DNA of 8,480 nt from contig JAITPS010000234.1 of NCBI GenBank assembly GCA_031289325.1, positions 1 through 8,480 on the forward strand, given 5' to 3'. The number at the start of each line of letters is the position of its first letter. The first letter of the stretch is position 1. Below are positions 6,602 to 8,480 of the stretch, piece by piece. Position numbers and translations under genes: made by a program. The notes under the pieces were generated by a model. The model did not search any database. It was not told the origin of the DNA and saw nothing but the letters and a program-made list of their open reading frames with translations. This stretch comes from Candidatus Methanovirga meridionalis (GTDB taxonomy: Archaea; Methanobacteriota; Methanobacteria; Methanobacteriales; Methanobacteriaceae).

Positions 6602-7816
6602 CTAATTTGAAAGTTTGTTAATTAAATGTTTAGATAATCTTTTAGATATAGCTAAAATAGCTACTATTGGTGGTGCTCCTGGTGCTTCAGGAATTACACT
6701 TGCATCAGAAACATATAGACCTTCGTATTCTGTTTTAAGATCACTGTCAACTATATCTCCTATGGCTGCTGTTCCTCCTGGATGAGCTCCTCTTAAATGG
6801 GTTGAGGTAATTGTATTTGGATCAACACCCGCTGCTATTAAAATAGCTCCAGCTGTTGCGGCTCCTTCTGCAATAAATCTAATATCTTTTATTGTATTTT
6901 CTTTAATTATTTTTCCATCTACAATTTTCCCATGATTATCATCAGGAATTTTAACCATTACACTTAATATGTCTTCTTTTTTAATATTATCATCATTTAA
7001 GTTTTGACTAATTATAACTGAGTAATGAGGAGCGAGAACAAAATTTTTACCTATAAATAAAGCATTCATTGTGACTTCAGTACTGTAATTTATATTTTTT
7101 AAAACTCCTCCGACTGTAACGAATGGATCTATAAATAATTTTTCACCTGCTTTTAAACCTAATTTTTGAAGTATAATAGCTGAGTTAATAGCTCCTGCTG
7201 ATAGTACAACAACATCAGATTCTATGGCTTTTACAGATTCATCTTTATACTTAACTTTAACACCTTTAACCTTTTTATTTTCTGTTAAAATATCTGTTAC
7301 TTCAGCTTCGCTTATTAATTCCGCTCCATTTTCAATAGCTATTTTAATAAAATCTTTTGATGTCCATTTAGCATCGTTAGGGCATCCCCATGCACATTTA
7401 CCACATTTAACACAGTCTTCTTCTCTAATGAATTTTGGCATTTTTATTACTGATAATCCTATTGATTTAGCAGCTTCCATGAATTTTTTGGTTCCTTCTC
7501 CAAAGTGGCTGTCATCTAATTGATGAACACCAATTAATTCTTCTACTTCATCTAATTCTACTGATATATCTACACCATATTCTTTTAATTCTTCTTCAAG
7601 AAGCCGAACAGCATTTCCAGCTGCTACTACACTTGATCCTCCAACACAGCATGTTTTAGATAGATCCAAATAATCATCTATTTTATCATAATACTTATAA
7701 GAATCTTTCACATCAGCTGAAGGACCTTTTTCCACAATAGTCACTGGAATATTAGATTTTGCAAGCTCCATAGCTATTATAGCTCCACCTACTCCAGTTC
7801 CAACAATCAATACCAT
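6602..7816 (-). CDS. GMC-type FAD-dependent oxidoreductase with [4Fe-4S] motif
   Basis: Probable cytoplasmic flavoprotein of 404 aa. The N-terminal Rossmann motif GTGVGG (6-11) and Glu29 in TIVEKG bind FAD. CVGGSS (57-62) corresponds to the GMC glycine/serine loop. A ferredoxin-like CVKCGKCAWGCP with Cys135, 138, 141 and 145 should hold one [4Fe-4S] cluster. The C-terminal GMC domain shows HPGGTAAIG (345-353) and GLYVSDASVIPEAPGAPP (366-383). His345 sits where GMC enzymes carry their catalytic histidine; the usual second His/Asn partner is not apparent in GAPPIVAI. It is shorter than typical GMC oxidases (500-600 aa) and lacks a large substrate-domain insert. With a cluster and a strictly anaerobic host, dehydrogenase or reductase activity is more likely than oxygen-using oxidase activity. 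The substrate is unknown. An excellent ribosome site fixes the start at 7816. The gene stands alone; a transposase remnant abuts its 3' end. Confidence 0.85.
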   Translation of the reverse strand: MVLIVGTGVGGAIIAMELAKSNIPVTIVEKGPSADVKDSYKYYDKIDDYLDLSKTCCVGGSSVVAAGNAVRLLEEELKEYGVDISVELDEVEELIGVHQLDDSHFGEGTKKFMEAAKSIGLSVIKMPKFIREEDCVKCGKCAWGCPNDAKWTSKDFIKIAIENGAELISEAEVTDILTENKKVKGVKVKYKDESVKAIESDVVVLSAGAINSAIILQKLGLKAGEKLFIDPFVTVGGVLKNINYSTEVTMNALFIGKNFVLAPHYSVIISQNLNDDNIKKEDILSVMVKIPDDNHGKIVDGKIIKENTIKDIRFIAEGAATAGAILIAAGVDPNTITSTHLRGAHPGGTAAIGDIVDSDLKTEYEGLYVSDASVIPEAPGAPPIVAILAISKRLSKHLINKLSN

Positions 7817-7822
7817 TAAATT

Positions 7823-7830
7823 TCACCTTT
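7823..7830 (-). promoter_or_regulatory. Strong ribosome binding site of the GMC oxidoreductase
   Basis: On the minus strand AAAGGTGA precedes ATG 7816 by six bases and is complementary to the usual archaeal 16S 3' end. It is the only strong Shine-Dalgarno in the window and fixes the start codon. It implies a leadered transcript, perhaps from a TATA-like ATAATATT on the minus strand near 7880; that promoter is uncertain. Confidence 0.75.
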
Positions 7831-7921
7831 TAGATTAAAATCATTTAATATTATTTACTACTAATTTTATTAGCAATATTTTAATATTATAACATTTTAA
7901 TTTTTTAATTTTTATTAAATT

Positions 7922-7935
7922 ATAACAATTGTTAT
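7922..7935. promoter_or_regulatory. 14-bp perfect palindrome in a divergent promoter region
   Basis: ATAACAATTGTTAT reads the same on both strands. It lies about 106 nt upstream of the GMC start and 13 nt upstream of the strong plus-strand TATA box, the right place for a dimeric repressor or activator serving both directions. AT-rich DNA yields short palindromes by chance, but 14 perfect bases including central CAATTG is notable. An operator role is inference. Confidence 0.4.
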
Positions 7936-7948
7936 TTAAGATATATGT

Positions 7949-7960
7949 TGTATATAAATA
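7949..7960 (+). promoter_or_regulatory. Strong archaeal TATA box before the 36-codon frame
   Basis: TGTATATAAATA is the closest match in the window to the archaeal TATA consensus. A start about 25 nt past its centre falls at roughly 7978-7982, immediately before ATG 7983. The agreement of TATA, predicted start and ATG suggests a real transcription unit, coding or not. Confidence 0.5.
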
Positions 7961-7982
7961 CTACTATTTTCAAATTAGAAAA

Positions 7983-8093
7983 ATGAAAGATAAAATCATA
8001 CCAATATGCAAGAATTATAAAACAGTTGAAAAATATGGATTGTTTCGTGAGAATAGATATTTTTACATCTTATTTACTAATATACAAATTTAA
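7983..8093 (+). CDS. Small 36-codon frame, hypothetical or gene remnant
   Basis: Reads MKDKIIPICKNYKTVEKYG, then LFRENRYFYILFTNIQI, then TAA. No family recognised with confidence. It sits just after a strong TATA box, so any message would be leaderless or nearly so, and a hairpin with a T-tract follows it. The spacing C-x2-Y...KYG...RY-x-Y loosely recalls the zinc-ribbon start of some transposases (CxxC...KYG...RYxC) with cysteines lost. This is compatible with a decayed insertion sequence whose later pieces (such as HFFKYLTYFKHPIVENLF at 8199-8252) lie downstream in broken frames. It could equally be a genuine small protein or merely the 5' part of a small RNA. Coding status is uncertain. 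Confidence 0.3.
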   Translation: MKDKIIPICKNYKTVEKYGLFRENRYFYILFTNIQI

Positions 8094-8108
8094 TAATATT
8101 CCAATGTG

Positions 8109-8160
8109 CTGTTAAAATAAGAAAACTTATCTTAACAGAAATTGCTGACATTTATTTTTT
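8109..8160 (+). terminator. Hairpin plus T-rich tract, probable terminator
   Basis: CTGTTAAAATAAG (8109-8121) and CTTATCTTAACAG (8126-8138) form a 13-bp stem with one A-C mismatch and an AAAA loop, the best hairpin in the window. A T-rich tract TTTATTTTTT ends at 8160. It begins 15 nt after the 36-codon frame and would close that small unit. The inverted arms could also be part of an old mobile element; position favours the terminator reading. Confidence 0.45.
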
Positions 8161-8284
8161 CTGAAACTATAGTGTTATAAAAAATGTTTGTAATTAATCA
8201 TTTTTTTAAATATCTTACTTATTTTAAACATCCGATTGTTGAAAATTTATTTTCAACTTAGGAGAATTTATTCACCAGTTTAAA
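8161..8284. other. Spacer with 9-bp inverted repeat and a broken protein-like fragment
   Basis: GTTGAAAAT (8238-8246) and ATTTTCAAC (8249-8257) are perfect inverted arms separated by TT. The plus frame from ATG 8184 reads MFVINHFFKYLTYFKHP, then IVENLFST, then TAG at 8259. It continues ENLFTSLKILNY into the next repeat. It looks more like former coding sequence than random spacer, but is too short to assign. Confidence 0.3.
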
Positions 8285-8294
8285 AATTTTAAAT

Positions 8295-8480
8295 TATAGT
8301 TATTATGGAAAAGTTCTTAAATTTTGAATGATAAATTTTTTTATTAAATTATTTAATTTTAATTTAATTTTAAATATTAATTTTAGTTTAATTTTAAATA
8401 TTAATTTTAGTTTAATTTTAAATATTAATTTTAGTTTAATTTTAAATATTAATTTTAGTTTAATTTTAAATATTAATTTT
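8295..8480 (+). repeat. MITE-like repeat element, copy D, cut by the window end
   Basis: The head at 8295-8320 (TATAGTTATTATGG then AAAAGTTCTTAA) matches those at 4825 and 4878, and similarity to 4825 extends at least 10 bases upstream (AATTTTAAATTATAG in both). After the head come ATTTTGAATGATAAA and a T-run as in the other copies, then an AT-only tandem array to the window edge. The tail is not in view. Confidence 0.6.
8365..8480. repeat. Perfect 24-nt tandem array, at least 4.8 copies
   Basis: A 24-nt unit (TAATTTTAAATATTAA followed by TTTTAGTT) repeats without change at 8365-8388, 8389-8412, 8413-8436 and 8437-8460. A partial copy then runs off the window at 8480. The perfect identity suggests recent expansion; true copy number is unknown from here. 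Confidence 0.85.

Noticed and set aside
7224..7523. Plus-strand open frame of 99 codons
   Set aside because: It is antisense to the middle of the GMC oxidoreductase, including its cysteine cluster motif; it is a shadow frame without its own ribosome site.
1..8480. tRNA or rRNA genes
   Set aside because: No GC-richer stretch with cloverleaf-type stems or a GTTCRANNC T-loop was seen on either strand; stable RNA genes in such AT-rich genomes would stand out.

Overview
The window is extremely AT-rich and looks like a methanogenic archaeon of the order Methanobacteriales, probably Methanobrevibacter or a close relative. The clearest clue is a CfbB/CbiA-type a,c-diamide synthase that best fits coenzyme F430 synthesis. 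Supporting signs are archaeal TATA-box promoters about 25 nt before the likely transcript starts, very short or absent leaders, an anti-16S type ribosome site (AAAGGTGA) before one gene, and long AT-only spacers. The genus is an inference; no rRNA or tRNA gene is present to settle it.

Layout. Positions 1-687 are non-coding, with short direct repeats and the promoter of cfbB. cfbB (688-2052, +) makes the diamide of Ni-sirohydrochlorin or, less likely, of cobyrinate. A repeat element (about 2209-2584) precedes a class I aminotransferase (2631-3746, +). This converges on a membrane protein with a C-terminal YbjQ-like domain (3815-4672, -). A large composite repeat (about 4825-5545) then leads to a small cysteine-rich DUF1284 protein (5614-6060, +). 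Next is a decayed IS630-type transposase (about 6078-6599, -), then a GMC-type FAD oxidoreductase carrying a four-cysteine iron-sulfur motif (6602-7816, -). Upstream of that gene, pointing the other way, is a strong TATA box followed by a 36-codon frame and a hairpin with a T-tract. The window ends inside a third copy of the repeat element (from about 8295).

The genes are separate single units, not one operon, and no shared pathway can be read from them. Several are plausible redox or cofactor functions of a strict anaerobe: a tetrapyrrole diamide synthase, a probable metal-binding DUF1284 protein and an Fe-S flavoprotein.

The most unusual content is the intergenic repeat family. Its copies start with a conserved head (TATAGT..., with ATGGAAAAGTTCTTAA inside) and end with a tail that is an imperfect inverted copy of the head (19 of 26 positions by hand alignment). 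Between the ends lie tandem arrays with 6-, 24-, 30- and about 156-nt periods. All copies face the same way. Two of them end close upstream of a gene, and in one the terminal ACTATA overlaps the apparent TATA box of that gene. They look like MITE-type non-autonomous elements whose interiors have grown by tandem duplication.
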